Position numbers and translations under genes: made by a program. DNA of 64,000 nt from Pardosa pseudoannulata (Eukaryota; Arthropoda; Arachnida; Araneae; Lycosidae), in the NCBI GenBank assembly GCA_032207245.1, contig CM063508.1:95674016-95738015 (forward strand), written 5' to 3'. This document shows positions 1 to 11,105 of the stretch, piece by piece. Within the stretch, counting starts at the first letter, position 1. Each line of letters opens with the position of its first letter. The notes beneath the pieces were generated by a model. The model was not told where the DNA came from and did no database searches. It was given only the letters and a program-made list of their open reading frames with translations.

Positions 1-140
1 TGCTAGCTGATCCCTTAGTTTGTCTTGTCCCTATAATGAAGTGGGAACCCGTTCTCCAATATTCTGTTAAATAAAGGTCTTTGACTAAAAATGTGTCATT
101 TTATAGGCCATGACTGCAACCACCCATCGCGAAGTCCATA
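1..140. repeat. Dispersed repeat, copy 1
   Basis: This segment is about 75-80% identical to 808-943 in the same orientation. Shared landmarks are TGAAGTGGGAACCCG, GGTCTTT and TGCAACCACCCATCG followed by GAAGTCC. A shorter inverted relative (GAGTTCCCACTTTATTATAGG) lies at about 218-270. The repeat carries no open reading frame of note. It could be the terminal repeat of a degraded element or part of a SINE; the left edge is cut by the window. Confidence 0.5.
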
Positions 141-488
141 TATGCTACGTGTGTGTGTAATGTGACAGAGTCTACGATGACTGGTAGCAATCATGGCCAG
201 AAGAAGACATCATTTTAATCCGACCTTCATTGGCAGAACGTTGGGTGGATGAGTTCCCACTTTATTATAGGTTCGAGAAAAACAGATAAGATAACATGAA
301 GTTCGAAGTAAAAGGCTAAGTAACGTCTGGGTCAAAATCTCAGTCAAAATCTGTCTGAAAATGTATGTGAAAACCTCAGATTTGGGGAAAATTCGTGACA
401 CTACATTCCTTCGAAATTTTATACAAATACCTACATTACTTTTCAGATTTAGTTTACTTTTCCTTACATACATACATACATACATATA

Positions 489-490
<2 letters not shown>

Positions 491-546
<56 letters not shown>
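491..546. repeat. (TA)n microsatellite
   Basis: An almost pure TA dinucleotide run of about 28 units. The reading frames over it are artefacts. Confidence 0.9.
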
Positions 547-548
<2 letters not shown>

Positions 549-807
549 AAGGAAAATTCTCAGAGATTTTCAAAACTTAAATCAAGGGCTAAAAATTCCC
601 GCGTCATTTTGCATTCCCCTTTTTAACCCCTAACCTAAACTGACCACTGGGGCTACAGTTTACACCCTCAGAGAAGGGGGCCTGACCAATTATAATCCTA
701 CATGGTCCTAGCGGACAATTTAGGAAATTTCCAAATAAAAAGGAGATCCACGCTGTCGGAGACAGATTTTTTTACAATGTTGACCCAGGTGTTAAGGGTC
801 TTGTACA

Positions 808-943
808 TGCTAGTTGACCCTTCAATTTGTCCTATCCCTATGATGAAGTGGGAACCCGTCCTCCAACGATATCTTAATAGAGGTCTTTAGCTGAAACGGT
901 ATCAGTTTTATGGCCATTACTGCAACCACCCATCGAGAAGTCC
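808..943. repeat. Dispersed repeat, copy 2
   Basis: Direct-orientation relative of 1-140, ending in the same TGCAACCACCCATCG and GAAGTCC block. The ~670 bp between the copies has a (TA)n run and no recognisable gene. Confidence 0.5.
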
Positions 944-1482
944 GTCTCATTACATATATATATATATATACAGAGACGTGCAAAGGGACATATACGACCT
1001 CAAAGATTTTTTTTCTCGAAACTAAAAAAAGAAGAGGAAGAAGGAAATTTTAAATTTTGTCTTCCTTTAAGTTTAGAAATACCATTATACAACAATAAGA
1101 ACATTATTTTGAAATATTTTGGTTTTGTGAAAAATATCTTACGATGCATATGTTCTTTTGTACAGGAAAAGAAAAGAGTAAGATTCCACCTAAGCCAGTT
1201 TCTGTGAAAAGCAAAGAATAGAAAAACTTTTGCTATCTGTCCATATGTTCTCACCGTTCTGGGCCACTGTCTATAGACCCAGAGATAAATGATTCGCAGT
1301 CAATCTAAGACGATTTTTAATTCAATTTTTATAAAATCGGAATCTATTCTAAAACAAATAATAGGCGAGGACTATAAAATTGCTTTTCCACGATTAGGAA
1401 GAAAACAAACTCATCATTCTAATATTCTGTCACCCGAATCTTATTTTAGAATAAGAATTTTCGGATGCTGTAATTTTACTTA

Positions 1483-1611
1483 AAGAAAGATTCACAAAAC
1501 GCAAAGAAGTTAAGAACAAAAACCTTAACACAAAGCCTTAAATATTGTAATCATACCAGACTTTGTGTTAAGGTTTTTTGTTCTTAACTTCTTTGTGTTT
1601 TGTGAATCTTT

Positions 1612-1614
<3 letters not shown>
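1483..1614. repeat. Long near-perfect inverted repeat (hairpin)
   Basis: The left arm (about 1483-1535) starts AAAGAAAGATTCACAAAAC and ends CCTTAACACAAAG. The right arm (about 1561-1614) is its reverse complement with one transition and one single-base indel. A loop of about 25 nt lies between. On the plus strand the one mismatch is a G-U wobble, so a transcript would form a ~52-bp duplex. A (TA)n tract starts right at the outer edge of the right arm. It may be a small foldback transposon or a template-switch palindrome. Confidence 0.8.
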
Positions 1615-1673
<59 letters not shown>

Positions 1674-1694
1674 TATAATATACATATAATATAT

Positions 1695-1790
<96 letters not shown>

Positions 1791-1800
1791 TTATATAAAT

Positions 1801-1894
<94 letters not shown>

Positions 1895-1901
1895 GAGAGA
1901 G
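1614..1901. repeat. Compound (TA)n / (GA)n microsatellite
   Basis: About 245 bp of interrupted TA repeats followed by about 40 bp of GA repeats. The 101-187 residue Tyr/Ile and Ser/Leu frames over it are simple-repeat translations, not genes. Confidence 0.95.
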
Positions 1902-2340
1902 ACGGATAGAATGTACAAACAGAATACATAAAGTAATTCTTTGACTCCACAAAGAAAGACAAGAAATAGCAGTTTCGAAAACCGATTTCAAAACTTTTCA
2001 TGGCATTCAAGATTAGTAGCGTATTACAGGAGAAGAAAATATATATAAATCCTGACTCCTGAAATAAACGATAATTTTCCCAACACATTCTAAAATCAGT
2101 GTTCTCGAATTCTCAGAACTGACAAATTAGTGGAGCCGAAAATTTCACAGCAAAGTGAAATAGGTTCTCCGCCAGTGAACGGCAACGACTGAATCGGTGA
2201 GATAAACTTTTTTTTCCGCCGATAAACGATTTGACATTTCCTGTCTCACAAGTACAATAATAACAAATAGTGTCGGCAACTGTATTAGTGGTAACTGATG
2301 TGTGGCGTTTGAAAATAAATGTAACACAAAATTATCTTGA

Positions 2341-5107
2341 TCTTCGATTTTTTTTAATCTTTAATTATATTACTGCTACATAAATTTAAAGCTTAATTAA
2401 AAAATAGCAACTGTCAGGTTTCAGTAGAATTATAGGTTATTCAAGTAAAGGCATAAAAATAAATTTAACTCAAATTATATACGATAGCCAATTGCCTCGG
2501 CAATTATTACGTTTATATTTACAAAAAAAAATTAATAAAACCATTCAAATCAACTTCAATATTAATTGCTTGTACATATCAAAATAATAAAATTTAACTG
2601 TAAAATTTATACTAGACACTAATGTAAGTATAATCGATGTAACTTATCTACTAAATTAAAATTGAAAATAAGCAACTTAATTTTTAACTTTTAACACAAG
2701 CAGACTTACATACTAAAACTCTTCTCAACTTAGAAATTGCTTTGTAATGAACTTTTATTATAGTATCAGAAAATGCATAAAGATACAAACACACTGTTTT
2801 TGATTTGACCTATCTATTCAGCTGTCTTTTATATATACTCTTTTAATGTATTTTTTTATACTGTAACATAAAAAAAAGTTAGTTCAAAATGAAAAAATAC
2901 AAAAACTAAAGTATTTGCTAAGTTTTGCCCTGAAATTCCTACATTAACATTCTACCTGAGAACCAAAATACAGCCAGTGACATTAAAAAAAGAAAAAAAC
3001 AGTCACATGGTAAATAATAAAAATTAGTCTTGCTTGAATTTTTAAGTTAGTGATTCCATGAATATGTGTGTAAACTAACTTTCTAGCTGGTTGTGACTTC
3101 TGCCTAATATTAAATGTGTACCCCAACTGAAACAAATTAATTTTGAAATTTGATAACTTTTTCCAACTTTATAGATATTTTTAAGCTTTAAGCAGAATTT
3201 AATAAAATGTTAGTAGTAGATTCTAAAATTAATTATAACATCATAAACTTAATATCATCTTAAAGCAATAGTGTATTATCATTAAATTTAACTTTTAAAA
3301 AATCATTATACTAATCCAAGAAATTTATAAAACTCCTATTTACCCCAGAATAAGTACCAAATAAATAAACAAAGAAATATACACTCATAAGTTTATCTTT
3401 AGAATTGTTTTAGGCTAAGACAATCTGGTAGACTAAATCTAAGAAACTACTTAAAAATCTGGTAGATTGAAAGATTTATTTCATAGTTTGCATTAAATAA
3501 GCAATGCAAAAAGTAAAGATTTTTTAAATTAATTTAGACTTAGTGCATAAAAAAAAACATTTTTAAAATTACTTTATTTAATGTAAATGTAATGGAGTGA
3601 TTTTAGCTTACCCCTTCACAATAATTTAGTTAAAATTAGGCTAAAAATTAGGCTATTAAGTGTTAAAATTAGGCTCTTATATGGGGACTTACAAAATATA
3701 ATTAGATCCCTATACTGCAAGTAAGATTTAATAAAATTAAATATGTGGATAAAATACTCTTCTAACTTGAAATATAAGAGATGAATATAATCTAAACAAT
3801 AAGTTAGTATTGATAATGTTGCACTAAATACTGATTAAATTTTCAAGCTTTAACAGATTTTCACATTTAACATGAATTTTTAAAAAAAGGGAAACTGATC
3901 AATATTTAGTTCACTGCAATATTAAACTTTAAAACATCAAGCAAATGGAATTAGGGTGATTTTAATACTTAAGTTATTAAAAATGATAACATAAGTTTGT
4001 TTCTATTACTTAAAATGCGTTTTGGGATACAAATTAATATAAGCATGTTTTTACATCATCATTTACTCCTAAAGGATCTTTTAAAGCCCTTTATTTTAAA
4101 ACGAAAATATTTGAATATTCAATATCAAGAGTTTTCATAATAAACCTATAACTCATTAATAATTATCAGAACTTAAATCTCTTACTTCCCTAATTTTGTA
4201 ATTTAAAGACAACTGTTTACTGAGTATCACAAGGTCTAATAATTAATATTTAAAAACATGTTTGACAACAGTACAAAAAATCAAAGCTTTAGAAACAAGC
4301 TATAAAATTATACAGGCCTATAAAATGTTAAAATGTATGAATGCTTATCTATCAAAAAGAAGGATAATATTGGATTGTGATGACTGAACACTAAAGTTTA
4401 AAACTGTTGCTTTAAGTTCAAGATGACAACTAACAGCTAAACATGGATAATTTTATAAATGTACTTTTTTCATATATTTAATTGATATTTTATTTAAAAC
4501 TTTAGCCTGTAGTTATACAATCTTTCCCTTGTGTTAAAAAAATCTTTAACTATCTAGTTAGACTTTCATTTTTCATTAAAAGTATTGTTATAAAATTAAC
4601 ATCTCTTTATAGAAGCATTACAATAAAATTTATGCATGTGTGTTTAAAAATATGTAGTATGTGTGTACAGTTAAAACAGTATTTTCAGTACTACTATTTA
4701 TGTAAAACCTACTAAAAGCAGTAAAAAATTATGCTTTTTAAGACCACCTGTAAAATTAATTATTGACAAACACAGGATATTTTGGATTTCACATGCTATT
4801 TAATTAATGCAGGTAATATAGGTTATACTCATACTTTAAATAAAATACTATTTTTAGTACTTCTTAAATATTTTCTAATTCCCTTTTAGTTTAAAAATTA
4901 GTGATATGAATTTATACTTCAAAAATTATATTACAACGCACTTATTTGAATTATTAAATTTAAAAAATTTAGACTCTTGAGTACCCTGCAATGTTTGTTT
5001 ACAGTTCCAAGAAATTCGATAGCATACAGAATATGGTGAGAAGGCATAATGAATGATAGCTGTCATTCTTGACTATGAGAAACAATATAAAATGAAAAAG
5101 AACTTAC
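2341..5107 (-). other. AT-rich intron sequence of the Src42A-like gene
   Basis: Intron 1 of the Src-family gene begins at 5107 (GTAAGTT read on the minus strand) and continues past the left edge of the window. This part is unusually free of repeats. I saw no SH2 or kinase-domain coding segment and no transposon ends in it. Confidence 0.6.
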
Positions 5108-5538
5108 GGCTCTGCTTCGATAGATTTCAATTTAGCAACATAATTGGATGGGATATATCCTTCTTGTTTGGTTGATCGGGATCTGGCGAACCACCAGTCT
5201 CCTTGGGTATCATTTAAAACTTCTAAATGCTCTCCTTTTTTAAAACTCAAATCCTCATCTGTCCTTGCATCATAATCATACAAGGCTACAAACACTTTGG
5301 CACTAGATCCTGACGAACTGTCGGAGTCAGATGGTACTGGAGGTAAACTAGGCCCGTTACGACCACCCATGGGATCACCATTGAATCTTAGATTAGTTAT
5401 TGATGGTTCGTGTGTCTGAGGTACACCAAGCGATGGGAGCGAATTCGGGCAGTTATCAATATTTCTTTCCACGGGAGCCTGACCCGGTACCTCTTTTTTA
5501 GCATTTTTGCTAGCAGAACGACTAAAACAATTACCCAT
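5108..5538 (-). CDS. Src42A: Src-family tyrosine kinase, first coding exon (Src42A type)
   Basis: Encodes the N-terminal 143 residues plus two bases of codon 144 of a membrane-anchored cytoplasmic tyrosine kinase acting downstream of receptors and adhesion. The protein starts MGNCFS: Gly2 is the N-myristoylation site and Cys4 a likely palmitoylation site. Residues 5-80 are a variable Ser/Pro/Gly-rich unique region. Residues about 82-137 are a complete SH3 domain with [15 protein letters not shown], the WW pair at 115-116 and the YIPSNYV end that forms the Pro-peptide groove. The run from ALYDY through NDTQGDWW to SIEAEP matches insect Src42A far better than Src64. The exon ends in codon CC|G with a consensus donor GTAAGTT at 5107, at the usual boundary between SH3 and SH2. 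A possible acceptor (CATTTCAG) lies six bases before the ATG, so a non-coding exon probably precedes it. SH2 and kinase exons are outside the window. Confidence 0.93.
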
Positions 5539-5559
5539 GATAAACTGAAATGTTGTTTA

Positions 5560-5840
5560 TAAATACGAAGAATAAATAAAAATGATCCTAGACTTCAGCT
5601 CATGAACTGGCATGTTACAGAAAGAACTCTACTGACTCTCTGGCAGTTATAGAGAAAATCGTAGATACATTATTTACACCACTTTAAATGTCTCACAGCT
5701 CAGAAACCTGTAACGAGTTTGGCCGTCTCTCCCAGGAACGAACGATATGTAGTCTAACCAGTTGCAACTTGCAGCCCGACGACGCCCTTCGTCATAATTT
5801 ATCAGATTACAGCGCCATCTCTTTTAAGATACCGTAACTG
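5560..5840 (-). promoter_or_regulatory. Probable promoter / 5' UTR region of the Src42A-like gene
   Basis: The block is clearly less AT-rich than its surroundings and holds several CpG sites. Read on the minus strand it includes AGATGGCGCTG near its start and GAGACGGCCAAACTCGTTAC further in. It sits just upstream of the first coding exon, where a non-coding exon and promoter are expected. No TATA box or donor can be fixed with confidence. Confidence 0.35.
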
Positions 5841-7070
5841 ATTCGAAGTTCTTGAATTTATAAAATGGGACTAATGTGAGAATATAAATATGAAAAACAA
5901 TGAAAGTATGTTTAAATCCTAATTGAAAAATTTCAGAATAACTCAAAATTACTCTAACTAATGTCAAAATATTCTAATATTTTTAAAAAACTAATTGTTT
6001 TGAGTTTTCTGGCTATCCTTGGTGCATTTAAAAAATAATCAAGGTCTAAGTTCGAGTAATACTAAAAACATTTCATATAAACCAATGCTAATTTGAGAAG
6101 TAGCGAATTCACCATAGTAAATTTCAGGACTGAATTTATAGTATATATGTTGTGAAAGATAATTTGGATTTCTTAAAAGGATTTCAAGTGCTACATATAT
6201 ATTACGGTAAAGAAAGTGGGTGGAATTATAAAATATTTTATAATAACAAAAGATAGAAACATTTTACAAAATTAATTTATTAATTCCATTTAAACGTTAT
6301 ACAATGACTCTAAAATTGACATTCATCTGCTTATACTTCATACTGGGATATTTATGATTAATGTATGACATGTTTGTATTTCTTTCTTTCAATTCTGAGA
6401 AAATAAAAAAAGCTTTAAAAACAGCTTTAAAAAATTAGTATCATAATGATTTGGAACTCGCTTAAAAAACTAAACATAAAGAAGAGCTGAGAGTAAGAAA
6501 ATTTTGCACTATCATGGAACTAATTATAAAAACAATATTTGATTTTTCTTTTACACAATAAGCCCTCTTCTATATAATAGGAGTTTATTGTTGTATTGTA
6601 TAAAAGAATTTTAATACTATAACAGCATTTCATTTAAAATTTTACCATTAGTGGTTGAAAACAAATTACAAATAAAAAATTAATAGAAAAGAACATTTAA
6701 AACCTTTTTATGAAAGTATAAATTATTCTTTTATTAAATGTATTTTATTGATCTTCGGAAATTTTTACATACATTACATCAAAGTGGTTTACAACTGCTG
6801 TTCAACATGTAATTTCATAAAACATATCTCATTTGCTGAATTAAAAAAAAATATTAAATTCATAATTTGTTTGTATGGTGCTGACATCTGTGGGCGATTG
6901 TGGAAACCATGGGTAATTTTCTTTTGAACGTGCAGTGTTCTCTCGGCACTTCGCGCTTCATGTTTTGAGGCTTCAATGCTTCACGGATTTTTCCAAAATA
7001 TTCATCAAAAAATAAAAATGAAAAAATACAACCATCGGCAGCCACATTGAGGAAAGAAGCGTTGTTTCAT
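5841..7070. other. AT-rich intergenic sequence
   Basis: No coding region, transposon end or tandem repeat was recognised here. Confidence 0.4.
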
Positions 7071-7071
7071 C

Positions 7072-7455
7072 TTGATGCGCGAGAGAGAAGAATCATTGCA
7101 TGTCAAACAAGAGTTGAGAGGAGTTGATTCACAGTCCATACCACGGGCTCTTGAGATGACAACGCCTGCAAGTGAGGAAGAAAATGAAGAGGAAGACGAA
7201 GAACAAACTGAAAAGCATGACCTTACCCTGGAGAATCTGCAACAAGGCAAGAATTTGCACAAGACATTGGCTACAATATGGTTCGAGCTGTCGAATTCAG
7301 TAGTCGCGTTGAAGGGGTTATGTCCTTGTACAGGGGAATTTTGAAGGAAAAGGAAAGACAAAGACAACTACCCATCACCATGTTTCTCTCCAAGGTAAAG
7401 CCACCTGACTCTACCGTCAGCGTCTCTAGCAAAAGTGTCTCTGAGGGAGCCTAAT
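7072..7455 (+). pseudogene. C-terminal relic of a pogo/Tigger-type transposase
   Basis: An acidic stretch (EEENEEEDEEQTEK) is followed by LTLENLQQG. After a frame change near 7300 comes SLYRGILKEKERQRQ and then LPITMFLSKVKPP. Tigger/CENP-B-like transposases have the same tail: an acidic linker, a helical segment, a Tyr-x-x-(I/L)-x-x-EKK run and a final (Q/L)-x-x-(L/I)-x-x-F-F/L-x-K motif. The two halves lie in different frames, so the copy is dead. No DDE core or terminal repeats were found next to it. The family call rests on pattern only. Confidence 0.45.
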
Positions 7456-7734
7456 ACTTCTACGAGTCAAGTGAGAACCTCTCCTCCGCCACCAACAAGA
7501 CTCTGTGCCTCTCTCAGAAAGCAATGCTGATTAATGTTTATTACTCTATAAAGTTTTGTAATTAACCTTATTAGCACTGACACGTTTAAGTAAATATGTA
7601 TACTGTTGTAATTTTTGTCTTAAATGTGTAAAGTATAAATACGGTTTACATATTTAAAACATTTGTGTACCCGCATACACGAAAATTCCTAAGGGCAAAT
7701 ACTACTTCGCGGTTTTTCGGTTTTTCAGTTTTTC

Positions 7735-8510
7735 GTGGAGGGTTAGCACCGGATTCCCCCAGCTCACGTTTGTTGTCAGTACAAAAGTTGCCTGTAATGT
7801 TGAATGTGTATGTGTCTTCATTAAAGAATTTTTTTAAGAAACTTTTTTTTGTTTCTTTTGTTGTAACTTTGACAGCAATGTGTTAGTCCCAGTTTCTCCC
7901 AGCTCCTGTTTGTTGTCAGTACAAATACTGAATTTATACATATCTTTATAAATACCTTTTGTACATATCTTCATGAAAGAATTTTTGTTAAGAAACTTTT
8001 TTATTTCTTTCATTGCTTGATTTTGACAGCAACGTGTTAGCACGTTTCTTTCAGCTCTCATTTGTTGTGTTCAAATGTTGATTGTAATGCTGAATTTGTA
8101 TACATCTTTGTAAACACTTTTTGTACATATCTTCATTAAAACATTTTGGCAAGAAACTTTCTGTTTGTTTGTTTCGTTGTTGTAGTTTTGATAGGAACAT
8201 CTTAACACCAATTTTCTCCAGCTCTCGTTTGTTGTCAGTACAAATGTTGATTGTAATGCTGAATTCGTATATATCTTCATTAAACAATTTTTGAAAGAAA
8301 CTTTTTTGTTTGTTTATTTGTTAGCTGTAATTTTCCCAGCAACATGTTAGCATCAGTTTCCTCCCAGCTCTCCTTTGTTGTCAGTACAAATGTTGACAGT
8401 AATTTCTAAATTTGTACATATCTTTGTAAATACCTTTAGTACATATCTTCATTAATGAATTTTCGTAAGAAACAATTTTTTATTTTTTATTTGTCTCGTT
8501 TCAGTAATTT
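7735..8510. repeat. Degenerate minisatellite, five units of about 150 bp
   Basis: The anchor CAGCTC...TTTGTTGTCAGTACAAA recurs at about 7760, 7910, 8052, 8219 and 8365 (spacings about 150, 142, 167 and 146 bp). Each unit then runs through CATATCTTCATTAAAGAATTTT, AAGAAACTTTTTT and TTTTGACAGCAACATGTTAGC-like text, all variably mutated. It starts ~300 bp after the Tigger tail and may be part of that element's 3' region or an independent array. Minus-strand frames of 69-78 residues over it are repeat artefacts. Confidence 0.75.
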
Positions 8511-8870
8511 TGAAGCATAAGTCATAACACTATTAGTTTCAAATAATAGTGGAGTATTGCTGTTATTGTTTGTCAAAAAATCTGTGAGTTTTGTAAAATA
8601 TGTTTAAAAATTGTGCACGTGTTGAAAAAATCATTTAAAAAATGGACATTTTGTAAATAGGCGTTTATTTTAGCATAATTAACTGTTCTATTCTCGCGAA
8701 AATGAACGCAAATGTGTATACCTATGTTCATATCTAGTGAAATTTACGTATCATTCTCACCTTTTTTTTGGTTAAAACAATTTCTACTTTTTATATAATT
8801 TTTTGGTTGATCCCCTAAATGCATTGCTGACTCATAATTTAAACAATGTCGAAGAAAATGTCCTTGCAGT

Positions 8871-10138
8871 TAGAGATGTAAAAAAACCCGGAATTTTGAA
8901 GGAGGCTCGATTAATTTTTTGGATGTAAGTTTAAATATCACTAATAATGAAGTTCAGTATAAAATATATGATAAACGCGATAGTTATTTATTTAATATCA
9001 GCAAAATTTCATCATGGAATACTTGTTTACAAAAAAACATAAAACGTAATATAATCATTAATTTTTTAGTAAGATGCAACAGACTTAATAAAGATATCGA
9101 TATAATGGATAAACATATTATACTATACGTAAAACAGGCACTCAATAGTGGATTTCCACCTCGTTTTTTAATCAATATTTTAAAAAATTATTTCAAATTA
9201 ACTACAACCGCATGCTGCAAAAGGTTCTTTGCTGTACTGCTGAGTAGTATTTAAAGATGTGTTACAGCGATTCAATTGCTTATTTTTGCTTTTTTCGTAT
9301 TGTTTTATTGGATGTTTTTCTATTTGGTTCGTTCATTTTTATTGGTTTACTTTTAATTTTTTGTGTGATGTTTCCGACGTCTGGGAGAGTTAATGCATTG
9401 TAAAAACTAGTTTTAACCATTTCTCAACTAGTCATTTCGAAACATCATATTACTGGTTATTTTTGGTCCATTAATGAGGTTCTTTATTTTTATTTTTCTA
9501 TTTATCTATTTACAGTCATATATATTTTTATATATTATATATATATATATATATATACATATATATATTCATGAAATAATAGCAATGAGCATTTAAATGA
9601 TTTTATAGTAGTACTTATGTAATTAATTACTCTGTTAGTCTTATCAAACACATAACTGGTAGCTTCAATTTTAATTGCTAATATAATAATTATATACATT
9701 ATTTTTGATCATTATTTATTATATAAATTGCTTTATGCTAAACTTTTTCCCCTCCTTTTATAATATAAAAATAAATATCTTTAAATTTAAAATAACAGTT
9801 TATTGTTTTTTGTAATGCATGTATCATTTAAAAGTGTCATCCAATGACACTGTTGCATTTTGTGTCCAATTCCTACACACACAAGCAGGAAAAATATACT
9901 CCTACTTTCATACTAAACAGGATACCTTGCCTAATATAGTTAGTTAATCCCAATTATTCAATTATTTTTCATAGCATGTAATAGTTAAAAACAGAAAAAA
10001 AATGGTGGTTCTCGTTGTGTCATCGACTTCAAAATACTTCAAAATTCCCATGTTTTGGAAATTTTCAAAATTCCCTTCCCAAAAAACCCGGTTTTTTCCC
10101 AGGTTTAAACCGGGTTTTTTCCACTGCTCACAACTCTA
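8871..10138. mobile_element. hAT-type DNA element with 8-bp target duplication
   Basis: The left end TAGAGATGTAAAAAAACCCGG and the right end read inward (TAGAGTTGTGAGCAGTGG, then AAAAAACCCGG) are imperfect terminal inverted repeats. Identical 8-bp copies of CTTGCAGT flank it at 8863-8870 and 10139-10146, the duplication length of hAT transposons. Its 1268 bp hold no hAT transposase, so it is non-autonomous. A reverse-transcriptase-like fragment lies inside, close to the left end. A short (TA)n run is at about 9535-9562. Confidence 0.8.
8919..9254 (+). pseudogene. Reverse-transcriptase-like fragment inside the hAT element
   Basis: The frame is open from before the ATG and reads INFLDVSLNITNNEV, then YKIYDKRDSYLFNIS, and ends near ALNSGFPPRFLINIL. 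The pattern FLDV(S/T)L.I..N......YDKRD...FNI and a later ALNS(R/G)(G/N)(Y/F)PP element resembles the region downstream of the catalytic core in Penelope-like and related reverse transcriptases. The YADD-type core, fingers and any endonuclease are absent, so it is a fragment. Family assignment is tentative; a host-derived or unrelated short frame cannot be excluded. Confidence 0.4.
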
Positions 10139-10146
10139 CTTGCAGT

Positions 10147-10870
10147 ACATGACCAGTACATTGCCAGTACATGGTTAACTTTTCCAAACTTTTCAGCAAG
10201 TTGTTTTTTTAGAAAATCTAAAAAAAAAAGCTCAAAATTAGGAAGTGGTCACGTTAAGGTCTGGTCTCTATAGATAACAGAGAGCCTCCCGTGACTTGGC
10301 ATCCATTTGCGTTGTCCGAAGGATGCCAACCCGTAAAGTCGCATGAACAGTAATTGAAGGAATCATGCGAATTTCGAGAAAAACAACTAGTACAAGTTGA
10401 TCCTACGGCTATAAAAGAACCCGTACTCGATCCGTTCAGCTATTTCCGCATGACGTACTCGCTACCACAAAAATTTTATTTTATTTAAACAGATAGATAG
10501 ATTCTACCCCCCCCCACACCGAAAAATTCTTAAAATTCTAAAACTTAATCAAAATTAATAAAAATTGCTTTTTACGTTTATTTAACATTATTTAGGCCCT
10601 TTTCGGATTTTTAATGCAATTTATTTATTTTTAAAACATATATTTTTATTTTTTCCAAATTTTTTAATTTTTTCGGTCTTGATCACTATTATTCTACATT
10701 TTCGGCTTTTTTTTTTAGTACGGATGTCACAGGCCACAAAAATCTTTTATGTTTTTCTATCCCTAAACTCTCTACTCTCTAGTTTTGTATTATGAACTCA
10801 CGAATCCACCCTTCTATCTCTTTGCTCTTTTATGTGTTTATTTTTCTCTCGTTGCCATTTTTGTGCTTAC
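10147..10870. other. Non-coding spacer
   Basis: Contains a TATAAAAG sequence at about 10410 with moderate GC around it (10250-10450) and a C9 run at about 10508. No gene or element boundary could be assigned. The GC-richer part could be a promoter-bearing relic of a retroelement. Confidence 0.3.
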
Positions 10871-10877
10871 TGACAGA

Positions 10878-11105
10878 AGCCTCTGGATTGAAGAGCTCGG
10901 CCCATATGGTCCAGTTGCCACATCACGTTTAAAGCCCCACCGAAGAATCTCGAATAAGTTGCTCTTGTACAAAAGTTTCCTTCGCCCTCTTATTTCTTAC
11001 GCAGCACCGGCCTGGTCATATGCAGCAGTTTCTAGTATAAAATTACTAACTGCACAGTAGAATTTAACTATTAAAATGATTGCCAACGCACACTGGTATG
11101 TCCGG
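10878..11105 (+). pseudogene. 3' end of a jockey-type non-LTR retrotransposon ORF2 (5'-truncated)
   Basis: Translation gives LKPHRRISNKLLLYKSFLRP, LISYAAPAWSYAA and, after an in-frame TAG at 11058, NLTIKMIANAHWYVRNIDIH. Jockey-clade reverse transcriptases have just this C-terminal segment (NK..LYK..LRP.(L/I)(T/S)YAAP.W..AA, then QN..L(R)MI..APW(Y/F)VRN..IH.(D/E)LNIPT). The endonuclease and catalytic YADD region are missing. The frame then runs directly into the 153-bp tandem array at 11106. Confidence 0.85.

Noticed and set aside
1525..2088. 187-residue minus-strand reading frame
   Set aside because: It is Tyr/Ile and Ser/Leu repeats from (TA)n and (GA)n microsatellites.
7005..7367. 120-residue minus-strand Ser/Phe-rich frame
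   Set aside because: Antisense of the acidic Tigger-like tail.
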